A stretch of 64,000 nt of DNA from G963663365 sp963663365 (GCA_963663365.2 CAXXIH010000001.1:248001-312000); one strand, 5' to 3'. Positions 35,270 through 43,865 are shown, counted from the first letter of the stretch. Numbers and translations are program-made. The notes: a model not told the origin generated them from the letters alone.

Positions 35270-36458
35270 AATGAAGTTTTATAAAGCCTTGGTTGTATTT
35301 TCAGGACTTCTGCCGTCTGTACGCGGCTCAAATGTCTTGGTGCGTCAGAGTTGCCGTGCCTTGTCCGAACGAGGCCACACGATACATCTCTGCTGTTTCG
35401 CGCGGGCCGGACATGCACCTTCGGAGGGAAGTCCTCAAATCCCTTTTACTTTGCACACAGCATCTCCTGTGCGCATTTCTCCGGGCCATCGCTCGCATCC
35501 GCATTTGGGACGCTTTGTCAGTGATCTCAAACTTGCAGCCCTTGTCTATAGGACCGCTTGCCGGATTCGTCCGGATATTATTCATGCTCATCATTATGAG
35601 GGTTTTGCGGCATCGCTGCCCACAGCAAGGCAGCTTCGGATACCCATCATTCTCCATGCCCATAGTCTATTTGAGGATGAGTTGCCGACTTATTTGCGTT
35701 GGCCGCCCTTACAGCATCTATTGCGCCTGGTGGGGAGTGTGATGGATCGTGAATTGCCGTCGCGCGCGGATGCGTTAATTACGGTCTCGGAAGAACTCTG
35801 CAACGCGCTTGATCCTTGGGGTGACCATCCGGTGCCTGCGTATGTGATTCCGCCGGGAATTCCATCCGATGAAATTGAGTCCGCCGCTGCTTTTCCGCAT
35901 GGTTCCGAACCATTGGTAATTTATGCGGGAAATACGGATGGCTATCAGAATCTGCCGCTTCTGCTAAAAGCGTTTCGGATTGTGATACGTGAAAAGCCGA
36001 ATGCGCGTCTCCGTCTGCTTTGCTCGGATTTGGATGCCGCAATCCCGGCGTTGATCGAGCGATTAGGAATCGATGATGTTGTTGAGACAATTGTTACCCA
36101 AAACCATCTGACCATTCGGCGGCATTTGCACCAAGCCTGGCTTGCTGTCAGCCCAAGGTGCAGCGATACCGGTTTTCCTTTAAAGAACCTGGATGCCATG
36201 GCTTTGGGAAGGCCGGTTGTTGCTTCGAAAGGCTCGGCCAAAGCCGTATTGCATGGCACGACCGGACTGGTTGTTGGCGATCCTACACCGGAACGGTTTG
36301 CGCAGGCTCTTTTAGATTTGCTCAATAATCCCGCACGTGCCGCCAAGATGGGAGAGCGGGCACGCGAGGTCGCGATGACTTCTTACACATGGGAGAATCT
36401 TGTTCCACATATTGAAAACGTTTGGAAATCCGTATGCCCAAAACCGGAATCCGGATGA
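35262..36458 (+). CDS. GT4-family glycosyltransferase
   Basis: A GT-B glycosyltransferase of about 398 residues. It has the N-terminal VFSGLLPSVRGSNVLVRQ, the linker PPGIPSDEIES, the C-terminal domain VIYAGNTDGYQNLPLLLKAF and the donor-site region SDTGFPLKNLDAMALGRPVV, in which the usual E of the EX7E motif is replaced (D.GFPLKNLD). The ATG at 35262 overlaps the previous stop; an internal ATG at 35271 is equally possible. It ends the plus-strand cluster starting at 28950, consistent with glycan synthesis linked to the phosphodiesterases. Confidence 0.82.
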   Translation: MTEMKFYKALVVFSGLLPSVRGSNVLVRQSCRALSERGHTIHLCCFARAGHAPSEGSPQIPFTLHTASPVRISPGHRSHPHLGRFVSDLKLAALVYRTACRIRPDIIHAHHYEGFAASLPTARQLRIPIILHAHSLFEDELPTYLRWPPLQHLLRLVGSVMDRELPSRADALITVSEELCNALDPWGDHPVPAYVIPPGIPSDEIESAAAFPHGSEPLVIYAGNTDGYQNLPLLLKAFRIVIREKPNARLRLLCSDLDAAIPALIERLGIDDVVETIVTQNHLTIRRHLHQAWLAVSPRCSDTGFPLKNLDAMALGRPVVASKGSAKAVLHGTTGLVVGDPTPERFAQALLDLLNNPARAAKMGERAREVAMTSYTWENLVPHIENVWKSVCPKPESG

Positions 36459-36488
36459 CGGTATGTGTTGAGTGAAATGGTAGATTTA

Positions 36489-37979
36489 TTAGAGAGCAGC
36501 GGGTTTGCGGAAAAGGAAGCGGGAGAGTTTTCCAAAGGCGCTTAGAATTCTTGGGGCTTCACCGGGTGTACGTGCAATTGTGCATAATTGTTGCCAGATA
36601 TATTGAGGACGTAGGTAGTATTCCCTGCGCGCCGCATCGCAAAAAGCCATTAATTCATCCGCGCTGACATGATCGGTTTCAACCACGCTTCGATGCTGGC
36701 CGGTTTCATCGACCCATTCCCGGTATGTTTCGGCCTTTAAGTAACCTTGTTCCTTGGCCCATTCATACGCTTCTGTCCCGGGATAAACCATGATGGGGAA
36801 AAACTGGGCTGAATCGCAGGCCAACTCTTTTGCGTATTCAAGCGTTCCACGCATGGTGTCCAGCGTTTCTCCCGGATTGCCGACCATGAAACAGCCGTGG
36901 ATCATGACGCCCGCGTGTTGAGCGTTCTCCCGAAATTGCCGGGCGCGGGTAGAGACCATGGCCTTTTTCATCGATTTCAGCATGTGATCGGCTTCACTTT
37001 CAAAACCGACACATAACAAACGGCAGCCCGCCCGGTGCAGCAATCGCAAATCCTCTTCACTGAGATCGGAGCGTGAGTTGGCTGTGAATCGGAGTGTGTT
37101 GCCATCGCGTATTAAGGCTTCGCACACCTCACGCAGACGCGGTTTATCGACCGTGAACGTATCGTCTTCGATAAAGATTTCGCGCACATTCGGCAAATCG
37201 GTACGAATGTATTTGAACTCCTCTTTTACGCTTTCCGCCGAACGGCAACGATAGGTATGTCCGTGCATGACCTGCGGATAAACGCAATAGACGCAATGAA
37301 ATGGACATCCCCGTCCGGTGATTATGGTAATTACAGGATGGCGCGTAATCGAATATCGGTAGTTGGGGATATAAAGATGACGTGCATAGACCTGACTGAC
37401 AAAAGGCAACGAATCGATGTCTTCGATAGGTGCGCGCGCCGGTGTTGCCTGTGCTTTCCCTCCTTCACGCAAGGCCATACCCGGACATCCATCCATTGTC
37501 TTGCCTTCAGCCCGGCGCAAGATCAAATCCCGGACTGTGAAATCGTATTCCCGCAAAGCCGCCGCCCTAAGATTCGGGTAAAGTTCAAATGATTCCTGCC
37601 ACGTGGCGGAGATATGTGTGCCGACGGCCACAACCCATTTATCCGGAAACTCTTTTTGCAGACGGTCTGCATGAGAAAGATCGGTCTCGGCACTGGGTGT
37701 ACTGGTGTCAGTAATGATGATATCCGGCTCCCAGGTGCGAACCACATTGAAGACATCTTCTTCACTTAGTTCATCTGCCGGACAATCCAATAACCGGCAT
37801 TTCGCGCCCACTTCTTCAGCCACCCCCACCGCATAGGAAAGCCAGATCGGGTAATAGAGTGTTCCGCTACGAATTACTCCAGGACTCCGCTGACTGCGCG
37901 AATAGCGCGGTAAGAAGGGAGGATTGAGAAAAAGGACTTTGACACCCAATTCCTCTTGGCTGGTGGTGCTCTGTCGCAT
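36489..37979 (-). CDS. B12-binding-domain radical SAM enzyme (BchE/HpnJ-like)
   Basis: A 496-residue radical SAM protein. An N-terminal cobalamin-binding-like Rossmann domain (VLFLNPPFLPRYSRS; DIIITDTSTPSAETDLSHAD) is followed by the radical SAM core with the 4Fe-4S motif CPFHCVYC (near residue 228) and the GNPGETLDTM loop. The DXHXXG cobalamin motif is not evident, so cofactor use is uncertain. Relatives catalyse methylations or rearrangements in lipid, hopanoid or tetrapyrrole pathways. It is convergent with the upstream GT4 gene, 30 nt apart, and followed by another GT4 on the same strand, so it may modify a glycolipid. Confidence 0.85.
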   Translation of the reverse strand: MRQSTTSQEELGVKVLFLNPPFLPRYSRSQRSPGVIRSGTLYYPIWLSYAVGVAEEVGAKCRLLDCPADELSEEDVFNVVRTWEPDIIITDTSTPSAETDLSHADRLQKEFPDKWVVAVGTHISATWQESFELYPNLRAAALREYDFTVRDLILRRAEGKTMDGCPGMALREGGKAQATPARAPIEDIDSLPFVSQVYARHLYIPNYRYSITRHPVITIITGRGCPFHCVYCVYPQVMHGHTYRCRSAESVKEEFKYIRTDLPNVREIFIEDDTFTVDKPRLREVCEALIRDGNTLRFTANSRSDLSEEDLRLLHRAGCRLLCVGFESEADHMLKSMKKAMVSTRARQFRENAQHAGVMIHGCFMVGNPGETLDTMRGTLEYAKELACDSAQFFPIMVYPGTEAYEWAKEQGYLKAETYREWVDETGQHRSVVETDHVSADELMAFCDAARREYYLRPQYIWQQLCTIARTPGEAPRILSAFGKLSRFLFRKPAAL

Positions 37980-38057
37980 GAAAGGAAATTTACCTCGGCC
38001 TAGCCGCCAAAAACAAATGGCATGAATCTAGGATACGTACGGCTTTGGCCGGGTGAA

Positions 38058-38075
38058 GGGAGCGTCTTCGTTCCC
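38058..38075 (-). other. Hairpin after a GT4 gene
   Basis: GGGAGCG-TCTT-CGTTCCC (one G-T pair) lies just beyond the stop of the minus-strand glycosyltransferase (38083). No T-run follows on that strand; it may be a factor-dependent or weak terminator, or a message-stabilising hairpin. Confidence 0.35.
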
Positions 38076-38082
38076 TCAGTTT

Positions 38083-39234
38083 TCATGGAGCCGGTGATTT
38101 CTTTAGGGCTTCTTCGTAAACATGCAGTGTGGCTTGCGCCATTCGTTCGAATGTGAAGTCCTGGACACGTTCCCGGCCTTTCGCGTGTAAATCAGAACAT
38201 AAATCCGGATCTTTAATTATTCGATCCATGGAGTCGGCCAAGCCTGCCACGTCTCCGATTTCGTGGAGTAATCCGGCATCCCCAATGATTTCCGGCAAAG
38301 CACCGCCTTTGCAGGCGATCACCGGTGTTCCGGCGGCCATGGCTTCTAATGCGGGGAGCCCGAAACCTTCATAACGTGAAGGCTGCAAGAGAGCGGTGGC
38401 CTTCTGCATCAAAGCGATCACCATTTCGTCATTTGGTGCATCCAGAACGAGAACTTTGTCGCGTAGATTGTAGGCATCCAAAAAACGCTCTTCTGAATTC
38501 CCGCCGCCTCCCCGGCAGCAAACCAAGCCCGCCGGCTGACGTTGAGTTTTATCCAGGTACGTGCGATAAGCAGCAAAAAGTGTGGGCAAATCTTTATAGG
38601 GACGCCAACGGCCGACATGCAAAAAATACCGGTTGGAAACTCCCAGCGTTTCAAACTCCCGGCGTAACTCGGGACTGGGAGCATGTGTCCATTCGGCCGC
38701 ATCCAGCCCCAAGGGAATTACGTGGATTCGAATGTTTTCTTGAAAGATTTCTTGAATCCGCTCACCCACGATCTTCGATGTACAGATCACACGGTCAGCC
38801 CGGCGGATGACTTTGGGAACATAACGGCGATGAAACCAACGTTTGGCTCTCCATAACATTCCATCGAAAAAGTCTTTGTCATCTAACGCCATAAGGTCGT
38901 AAACGGTCACAACATGAGGTGTTTTGCATTTCAACGGCGCGAAAAAAAACGGTGCATGGAAAACGTCGACTTGCGCTCGATCAATCCATGTGCCCATCTT
39001 ATTCAGTGTGAAGTAACTAAGGTGGTGGTGGGGGCATGGAACCAAGCGGATACGTTCATTTTGAGGAAAGCAACGAGCGGCTTCGGGCAAATGCCAGACG
39101 ACGAACCGGCATTGCTGTCCAATCTTGTTAAGGCTTTCCAGCAGGCGGAGCGAGGCATGGCCAATACCATCCGGCTCGGGGCGCACACCACGTCCATCAA
39201 AGCCAATTGTGAGTTTGGTCGATGAAACCGGCAT
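38083..39234 (-). CDS. GT4-family glycosyltransferase
   Basis: A GT-B retaining glycosyltransferase of about 383 residues. It has TIGFDGRGVRPEPDGIGHAS at the N-terminus, APFFFAPLKCKTPHVVTVYD in the mid region, FLHVGRWRPYKDLPTLFAAY opening the C-terminal domain, and the EX7E motif EGFGLPALE with AMAAGTPVIACKGGALPEII. The ATG at 39234 is preferred because a GGGAG ribosome-binding site lies about 10 nt before it; a TTG at 39264 would add 10 residues. It is transcribed ahead of the radical SAM gene on the same strand, separated by about 100 nt. It is likely a mannosyl- or glucosyltransferase in envelope glycan synthesis. Confidence 0.88.
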   Translation of the reverse strand: MPVSSTKLTIGFDGRGVRPEPDGIGHASLRLLESLNKIGQQCRFVVWHLPEAARCFPQNERIRLVPCPHHHLSYFTLNKMGTWIDRAQVDVFHAPFFFAPLKCKTPHVVTVYDLMALDDKDFFDGMLWRAKRWFHRRYVPKVIRRADRVICTSKIVGERIQEIFQENIRIHVIPLGLDAAEWTHAPSPELRREFETLGVSNRYFLHVGRWRPYKDLPTLFAAYRTYLDKTQRQPAGLVCCRGGGGNSEERFLDAYNLRDKVLVLDAPNDEMVIALMQKATALLQPSRYEGFGLPALEAMAAGTPVIACKGGALPEIIGDAGLLHEIGDVAGLADSMDRIIKDPDLCSDLHAKGRERVQDFTFERMAQATLHVYEEALKKSPAP

Positions 39235-39390
39235 CGACGGGTACTCCCTTTTAGAAGGTTTCAAACCTTAATTCGATTGGTATTAGGCTCTTGATGACTT
39301 AGTTTAGGGGGAATTTTGAGCGAAGTTAAACCATAAATCATGATTTAGAACATGATGCATCAGGACAACGGAGATTTGGCTATTAATGGG

Positions 39391-39735
39391 CTACTTTTTT
39401 GTTTTTTTGGCGGTTTTCTTGGTGGGAGCCAATCCATCCCTGACTCCCGTATCCGGACTTTCTTGGGGCTCGTGTTCGATGACGAGTTCCGTTTCGCCAT
39501 CGGGGCGGGGAATAACATGAGTGCCGACTAATTCGCCTACACGTCTTGCGGCGGCTCCCCCAGCATCGACTGCCGCCCGTACATCGGCCACCTCGCCTCG
39601 AATTTTCACGCAGGCGTAGCCTATCTCGGCGTGCTCGATATTTGCCATCGTGACTTCAGCCGCTTTAAGCGCGGCATCCGAAGCTTCCAAGGCCCCAACC
39701 AAACCAATTGTTTCAATAAGCCCAACTGCTTGCAT
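39391..39735 (-). CDS. Stand-alone BMC-H bacterial microcompartment shell protein
   Basis: A 114-residue protein with one complete BMC domain of the hexameric PduA/EutM type: MQAVGLIETIGLVGALEASD at the start, then VKIRGEVADVRAAVDAGG and LVGTHVIPRPDGETE. The family pore loop KIGSG, at residues 37-41 in PduA, aligns without gaps to EIGYA here, so a tyrosine occupies the pore-lining position 40. The C-terminal 27 residues are an extension ending in a lysine cluster (TKKTAKKTKK). No second shell gene, pentameric vertex protein or encapsulated enzyme is present in the window. It is 105 nt downstream of purE on the same strand. A real BMC family member; its compartment is unknown. Confidence 0.92.
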   Translation of the reverse strand: MQAVGLIETIGLVGALEASDAALKAAEVTMANIEHAEIGYACVKIRGEVADVRAAVDAGGAAARRVGELVGTHVIPRPDGETELVIEHEPQESPDTGVRDGLAPTKKTAKKTKK

Positions 39736-39840
39736 GACAAATTCTCTATTTCGGTAATCGCATCGCGCACTTATTCAAAGGCCGATGCCATTTGAGGAGC
39801 GTACACAATCCCCCGATCCCGTACGAGTGCCTTAATGCGA

Positions 39841-40338
39841 CTAAAGATCGAGTTCTTGATTGGCTTTGTCTATTTTTGCCAATTGCTCGGCTTTAAAAGC
39901 CTGCAACTCACCGGCAACACGCTCATCTGCTAGAGCAATCATTTGAGCGGCCAAGACACCGGCATTGTATGCGCAGTCAATAGCTACTGTCGCCACTGGG
40001 ACGCCGGGAGGCATCTGCACCGTCGCCCAAAGCGCATCTTCGCCATTGAGCGGAGAGCCTGACAATGGAACGCCAATAACCGGGAGAGTTGTGTTTGCTG
40101 CCACTGCACCGGCCAGGTGGGCTGCCCAGCCCGCACCGGCAATGAGTACTAGAAGCCCGCGATCTTTTGCTGTGCCGACATATTTGCTCACTCGTTCAGG
40201 GCAGCGGTGAGCAGACATGACGTTTGTCTCATATCCGATTCCAAAACGACGCAGAACTTCACATGCGGGGCGCATTTTCTCACGATCTGAGAGGCTTCCC
40301 ATTATAATCCCAACTCGAACGTCACTTATCTCGGACAT
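39841..40338 (-). CDS. purE: N5-carboxyaminoimidazole ribonucleotide mutase PurE
   Basis: A class I PurE of normal length (165 residues) that converts N5-CAIR to CAIR in purine synthesis. Motifs are GIIMGSLSDREKM, the histidine motif NVMSAHRCPERV, LIAGAGWAAHLAGAVAANTT, and VPLSGSPLNGEDALWATVQM. The usual AAHLPG is AAHLAG. No purK is adjacent. The promoter region upstream carries a perfect 19-bp palindrome. The BMC-H gene downstream is on the same strand and may be co-transcribed. Confidence 0.92.
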   Translation of the reverse strand: MSEISDVRVGIIMGSLSDREKMRPACEVLRRFGIGYETNVMSAHRCPERVSKYVGTAKDRGLLVLIAGAGWAAHLAGAVAANTTLPVIGVPLSGSPLNGEDALWATVQMPPGVPVATVAIDCAYNAGVLAAQMIALADERVAGELQAFKAEQLAKIDKANQELDL

Positions 40339-40361
40339 CTGTAGTACATCTCCGTTGTGAA

Positions 40362-40415
40362 TAAATAGTCAGTTTTTGACACTCTTAACAAAGCTAACAC
40401 AACAATTTGTTGTGT
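40362..40415 (-). promoter_or_regulatory. Putative purE promoter with 19-bp palindromic operator
   Basis: On the minus strand, TTGTTA (40386-40391) and TATTTA (40362-40367) form a candidate -35/-10 pair with 18 nt between. Directly upstream, ACACAACAA-T-TTGTTGTGT (40397-40415) is a perfect palindrome centred about 50 nt before the expected transcription start, a typical activator or repressor position. It is not the E. coli PurR box. Confidence 0.5.
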
Positions 40416-40648
40416 CGCTTATCATTTCTGGCATCTTTAATGCGTATTGATTCACAGTTCCGGTCGCGAATTTTGTATCTGTAACAGATTGTTATTATTA
40501 TATTTATGTATCAAAGCGTTTGAATTTGAGCGAAGTTCGCTTTTTTTCCCATTTTTTACGTAGTGTTTATGCTTCTTTGCAGTCCATCTGTAAACAGTCT
40601 CAAAATAACTGTGGATAACTTGTGGAACATATGTGGTAGTGCGGCTTT
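40416..40648. other. AT-rich intergenic region with phased DnaA-box-like repeats
   Basis: This part of the 379-nt purE-PHP gap is AT-rich (for example ATTGTTATTATTATATTTATG near 40490, then T-runs at 40540-40560). It contains TGTGGATAA (40610-40618, an exact DnaA box on the minus strand), TGTGGAACA (40621-40629) and TGTGGTAGT (40632-40640), each start 11 bp from the last. A fourth copy, TGTGGAACG, is at 40705, inside the terminator-to-gene gap. A short hairpin with seven T residues is at about 40529-40548. It is either a replication-origin-like element or a DnaA-controlled regulatory site. Confidence 0.4.
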
Positions 40649-40670
40649 AAAAATGGGTTCCTAGAACCCA
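40649..40670 (-). terminator. Intrinsic terminator of the fhs-PHP operon
   Basis: TGGGTTC-TAG-GAACCCA (minus-strand reading; 40654-40670) is a 7-bp stem followed by TTTTTAAA. It is about 48 nt past the stop of the PHP gene. Confidence 0.82.
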
Positions 40671-40717
40671 CAATTTTATGTGCTTAGCCTCTTCTCATTT
40701 ACTATGTGGAACGCCTA

Positions 40718-41764
40718 TTACGGCATTTGACCGACGCGAAATGGGTTTCCCAAGATCCACATCTTTCCTTCCAATCGTCCTTCCACTCGATAAACACCTG
40801 GTCGATTTAGCTCCCAACCAAGTGATTGGCCACACTGACTTTTTTCAACCTGACCATCGTGAATTAATGTCCAATCCGCCTCGATGGGAGATTGAACATT
40901 CAGTATCAATCCGGGTGTCCAGGAGACTTCTCCACCCATAGGAATGATCGAAGTCTTGTTATTGATCCAACAACTGAATCCTTTTGCCTCGCATAAGTCG
41001 TCCCGGGAAACGTACACGTTACCTAACCTAATCATTTGGTAAAGGTGGGTACGGTCTGTTTGAGCAATCCCGGTTAGCGGGGATGCCAGAAGAACATGGG
41101 TACGAATGGACTGAAAAGCCAATTTGTAATCCACAGCACTCAATTTTGAGCCGGACCAAAGCGGCCGTGCGTGATTGTCTGTGGAGCCGATTCCTACACA
41201 GCGCCCTTTTTTGCTCCAATCATCCCACATCCGAAGTGTTGACGGCGCAGGACCACTGAGGAAGTGAGCCGGTTCGCGCAAAGCCTTAACGAGCGACCAT
41301 GGCCGGATGTTCTGAATCCAGTCGTGCATCATGCACCAAACTTCGAGGCCGTGAATGCCCGGGATATAACCGCTGGTCCATCCGGAGTCGCGGGTTCCCA
41401 ACCACCATATCCGCCGTCCATTAGGATGGGCCGCAAATGCCATCGCTCCGCTTCGGTGTGCCTCTTGAATATGACGCCGGACATTAAGCCAATGACATGG
41501 CAACTCACGGTCCTGTCCTAGTACCAAGACATGATCGCATTTCCATCCTTGTTCTTGTCCCACAAGCAGCAGGACATTCCCATACCAGCCTTCCGCTCCC
41601 AAATGCCGCAAACGTTGGTGGTCGTGATCGGCAATTAGGACGGCGTCAAGTTTGGTTTCTTGCGCTGCTGCGACGATATCAGCGACATCCCCACCACCAT
41701 CGGAATAGCGTGTGTGGGTGTGGATTGACGTGGCTATATCGTAGAAGGTGGGAGCGGATGCCAC
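40718..41764 (-). CDS. PHP-domain metal-dependent phosphoesterase (CehA/McbA-like)
   Basis: A 348-residue protein starting at a GTG with a GAGGAC ribosome-binding site 8 nt before. Metal-binding PHP motifs are SIHTHTRYSDGGGDVADIV, VLIADHDHQRL and, later, GIGSTDNHARPLW. The C-terminal 90 residues form a beta-sandwich ending in WILGNPFRVG, as in CehA/McbA-type hydrolases, which act on esters or phosphoesters. It lacks a signal peptide. It follows fhs by 45 nt on the same strand and shares its terminator, so the two are one operon; a link to one-carbon metabolism is not established. Confidence 0.8.
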   Translation of the reverse strand: MASAPTFYDIATSIHTHTRYSDGGGDVADIVAAAQETKLDAVLIADHDHQRLRHLGAEGWYGNVLLLVGQEQGWKCDHVLVLGQDRELPCHWLNVRRHIQEAHRSGAMAFAAHPNGRRIWWLGTRDSGWTSGYIPGIHGLEVWCMMHDWIQNIRPWSLVKALREPAHFLSGPAPSTLRMWDDWSKKGRCVGIGSTDNHARPLWSGSKLSAVDYKLAFQSIRTHVLLASPLTGIAQTDRTHLYQMIRLGNVYVSRDDLCEAKGFSCWINNKTSIIPMGGEVSWTPGLILNVQSPIEADWTLIHDGQVEKSQCGQSLGWELNRPGVYRVEGRLEGKMWILGNPFRVGQMP

Positions 41765-41809
41765 TTCTTCGTCCTCGCCGGGAATTGTGCGGTTATTTCT
41801 GCTGCGGTT

Positions 41810-43501
41810 TCAGAATAAACCGACAATGGTCCCGTCAGGATGGAGGTCGATCTTTTCGGCGGCCGGCACACGGGGCAGGCCCGGCATAAGCAACATGTCA
41901 CCACACACGACGACAATGAATCCGGCGCCATTACGAAGCTGGATATCGTTGACCTGCAAGCGCCAATTCTTTGGCACGCAAATCAGACTTTTATCATCGG
42001 AAAGGGACATTTGCGTTTTGGCGACACAGATTGGTTGCTGATCCAGTTCTAAGCGTTCGAGTTCACGAATCTGGCGTAAGGCCTTAGGGGCATAATCCAC
42101 ACCATCCGCCCGGTAAATCTCACGCGCCAATGTCTCGATTTTTGTTTGAATTGAGTCTTTTTCATCGTAAATCGGTTTAAAATCTGCCTGGCCCTCCTGC
42201 AATACATCCATGACGGCTCGAGCCAGATCCAGGCCGCCCTCTCCGCCTTCAGCGGCGACTCGGGAGACAGCCATTGGAACATCCAGATTTTTGCAGAATT
42301 CAACGAGGACTTCGATTTCTTCAGGTGTGTCGGAGGGAAATTGATTGATTGCCACAACAGGGGGCACACCAAACTTTTTAACGTTTTCGACATGGATGGC
42401 CAGATTCGGCGCACCAGCCAAAAGCGCTTGAGGATTGGGCTCGCTGACTTCCGAAATCTTTACCCCGCCGTGCATTTTGAGCGCTCTGCAGGTTGCAACG
42501 ATAACTGCCGCGGCCGGTTTGAGGCCTGCGCTTCGGCATTTGATGTCAAAGAATTTTTCAGCACCCAAATCGGAAGCAAAACCAGCTTCACTGATGCACA
42601 CATCGCCTAACTTTAGTCCCAACCGGGTTGCCAAAACGCTATTGCAGCCATGGGCGATATTTGCAAAGGGGCCGGCGTGGATAAAAGCGGGCGTATGCTC
42701 GATAGTTTGCACGAGGTTGGGTTTGAGTGCATCGCGCAAAAGGACCATCATCGAACCGGTCACATTCAAATCATCCGCCGTGACAATCTCACCATCGTTG
42801 TTTGAGGCAACAACGATTCGAGCCAGCCGTTGACGTAAGTCTTCCAGGCTCTGGGAGAGCGCCAGAATGGCCATAATCTCGCTCGCTGCAGAAATGACAA
42901 AGCCGGTTTCACGGGGCCAGCCGTTCGGACGTCCGCCAAGACCAACAACGATATTACGGAGCTGCCGGTCCGCCAGATCGATGGCCCGGGGCCAGTAGAT
43001 CTTCCCTGTATGAATATCCAGCGCATTTCCTTGATGAACATGATTGTCCAGAATTGATGCCAATAGGTTGTGAGCCGTGCTGAGGGCATGAATATCCCCG
43101 GTAAAATGAAGATTGATATCATCCATCGGCAGGACTTGAGCGTACCCGCCACCAGCCGCCCCGCCTTTGATGCCAAAGGTGGGTCCCAACGATGGTTCCC
43201 GAAGGCAAAGCGTATGGCGGATACCTAATCGCCCCATCGCCTGAGCCAGGCCGATTGACGTTACCGTCTTTCCTTCGCCGGCTGGTGTGGCTGTGATTGC
43301 GGTCACAAGCACTAGTTTCCCGTCAGGGTGATCCTTCAGTCGTTCCAGCGTCGAGAGCCCGATTTTTGCTTTGTAGTGCCCATACGGTTCGCATTCACTT
43401 TCTTGCAGACCAATCCCCTCTGCGATTTCGCGGATCGGCTTCAACTTTGTCGATTGGGCTATTTCAATGTCTTTGGGTATTGGCTGGATATGCTTATACA
43501 T
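41810..43501 (-). CDS. fhs: Formate-tetrahydrofolate ligase
   Basis: A full-length (563 residues) formyl-THF synthetase that ligates formate to tetrahydrofolate with ATP. Motifs are VTAITATPAGEGKTVTSIGL (phosphate-binding loop), LREPSLGPTFGIKGGAAGGG, DINLHFTGDIHALSTAHNLL, ASNNDGEIVTADDLNVTGSM and FVISAASEIMAIL. It could serve the Wood-Ljungdahl methyl branch or purine and formyl-Met synthesis; no other acetogenesis gene is in the window. It starts at an ATG preceded by a weak AGAG ribosome-binding site and is the first gene of an operon with a PHP protein. Confidence 0.97.
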   Translation of the reverse strand: MYKHIQPIPKDIEIAQSTKLKPIREIAEGIGLQESECEPYGHYKAKIGLSTLERLKDHPDGKLVLVTAITATPAGEGKTVTSIGLAQAMGRLGIRHTLCLREPSLGPTFGIKGGAAGGGYAQVLPMDDINLHFTGDIHALSTAHNLLASILDNHVHQGNALDIHTGKIYWPRAIDLADRQLRNIVVGLGGRPNGWPRETGFVISAASEIMAILALSQSLEDLRQRLARIVVASNNDGEIVTADDLNVTGSMMVLLRDALKPNLVQTIEHTPAFIHAGPFANIAHGCNSVLATRLGLKLGDVCISEAGFASDLGAEKFFDIKCRSAGLKPAAAVIVATCRALKMHGGVKISEVSEPNPQALLAGAPNLAIHVENVKKFGVPPVVAINQFPSDTPEEIEVLVEFCKNLDVPMAVSRVAAEGGEGGLDLARAVMDVLQEGQADFKPIYDEKDSIQTKIETLAREIYRADGVDYAPKALRQIRELERLELDQQPICVAKTQMSLSDDKSLICVPKNWRLQVNDIQLRNGAGFIVVVCGDMLLMPGLPRVPAAEKIDLHPDGTIVGLF

Positions 43502-43751
43502 TTTCTGTTTCTCTGCATGCGGAACAGGATTAATAATACCTGGTCTTGCGCCTATTTTAGATAATGATTTGCAAATGGCTGTAAGAAAATCTTGCTATTG
43601 GAGGTCAAAAATAGCAGCCGGTGTAGAGGGCGACAAGCAGGTTGTTCAGGAATTCATTTACTGCCATTGCATCTCGACACTCCAATAATATCTGGCGGGT
43701 TCAGTAGAATAAATTTAACAGCGGAAAGAGATCTCTAGCAGTACGATTTTG
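43502..43751. other. Non-coding divergent region between fhs and the CheX-like gene
   Basis: This is the fhs side of a 364-nt gap, between the divergent fhs (-) and CheX-like (+) genes. I see no gene in it and no known riboswitch fold. It must contain the fhs promoter. TAAAAT near 43555 with TTACAG upstream is one weak candidate, 19 nt apart. Confidence 0.4.
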
Positions 43752-43779
43752 TTGCTCCATGCTAAATGCGGCATATAAT
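43752..43779 (+). promoter_or_regulatory. Sigma70-like promoter of the CheX-like gene
   Basis: A perfect -10 (TATAAT, 43774-43779) with TTGCTC (43752-43757) as -35 and a 16-nt spacer. The leader would be about 80 nt, ending in a strong GGAGGAG ribosome-binding site before the GTG at 43866. Confidence 0.6.
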
Positions 43780-43865
43780 GAAAGTTGAGGGCACGTTGGG
43801 TAAGATTATCAAGTTCTTAGATTTAAGTTGGGTGCGCTTGAAGAGGACGCAGGAGGAGATAGTCC

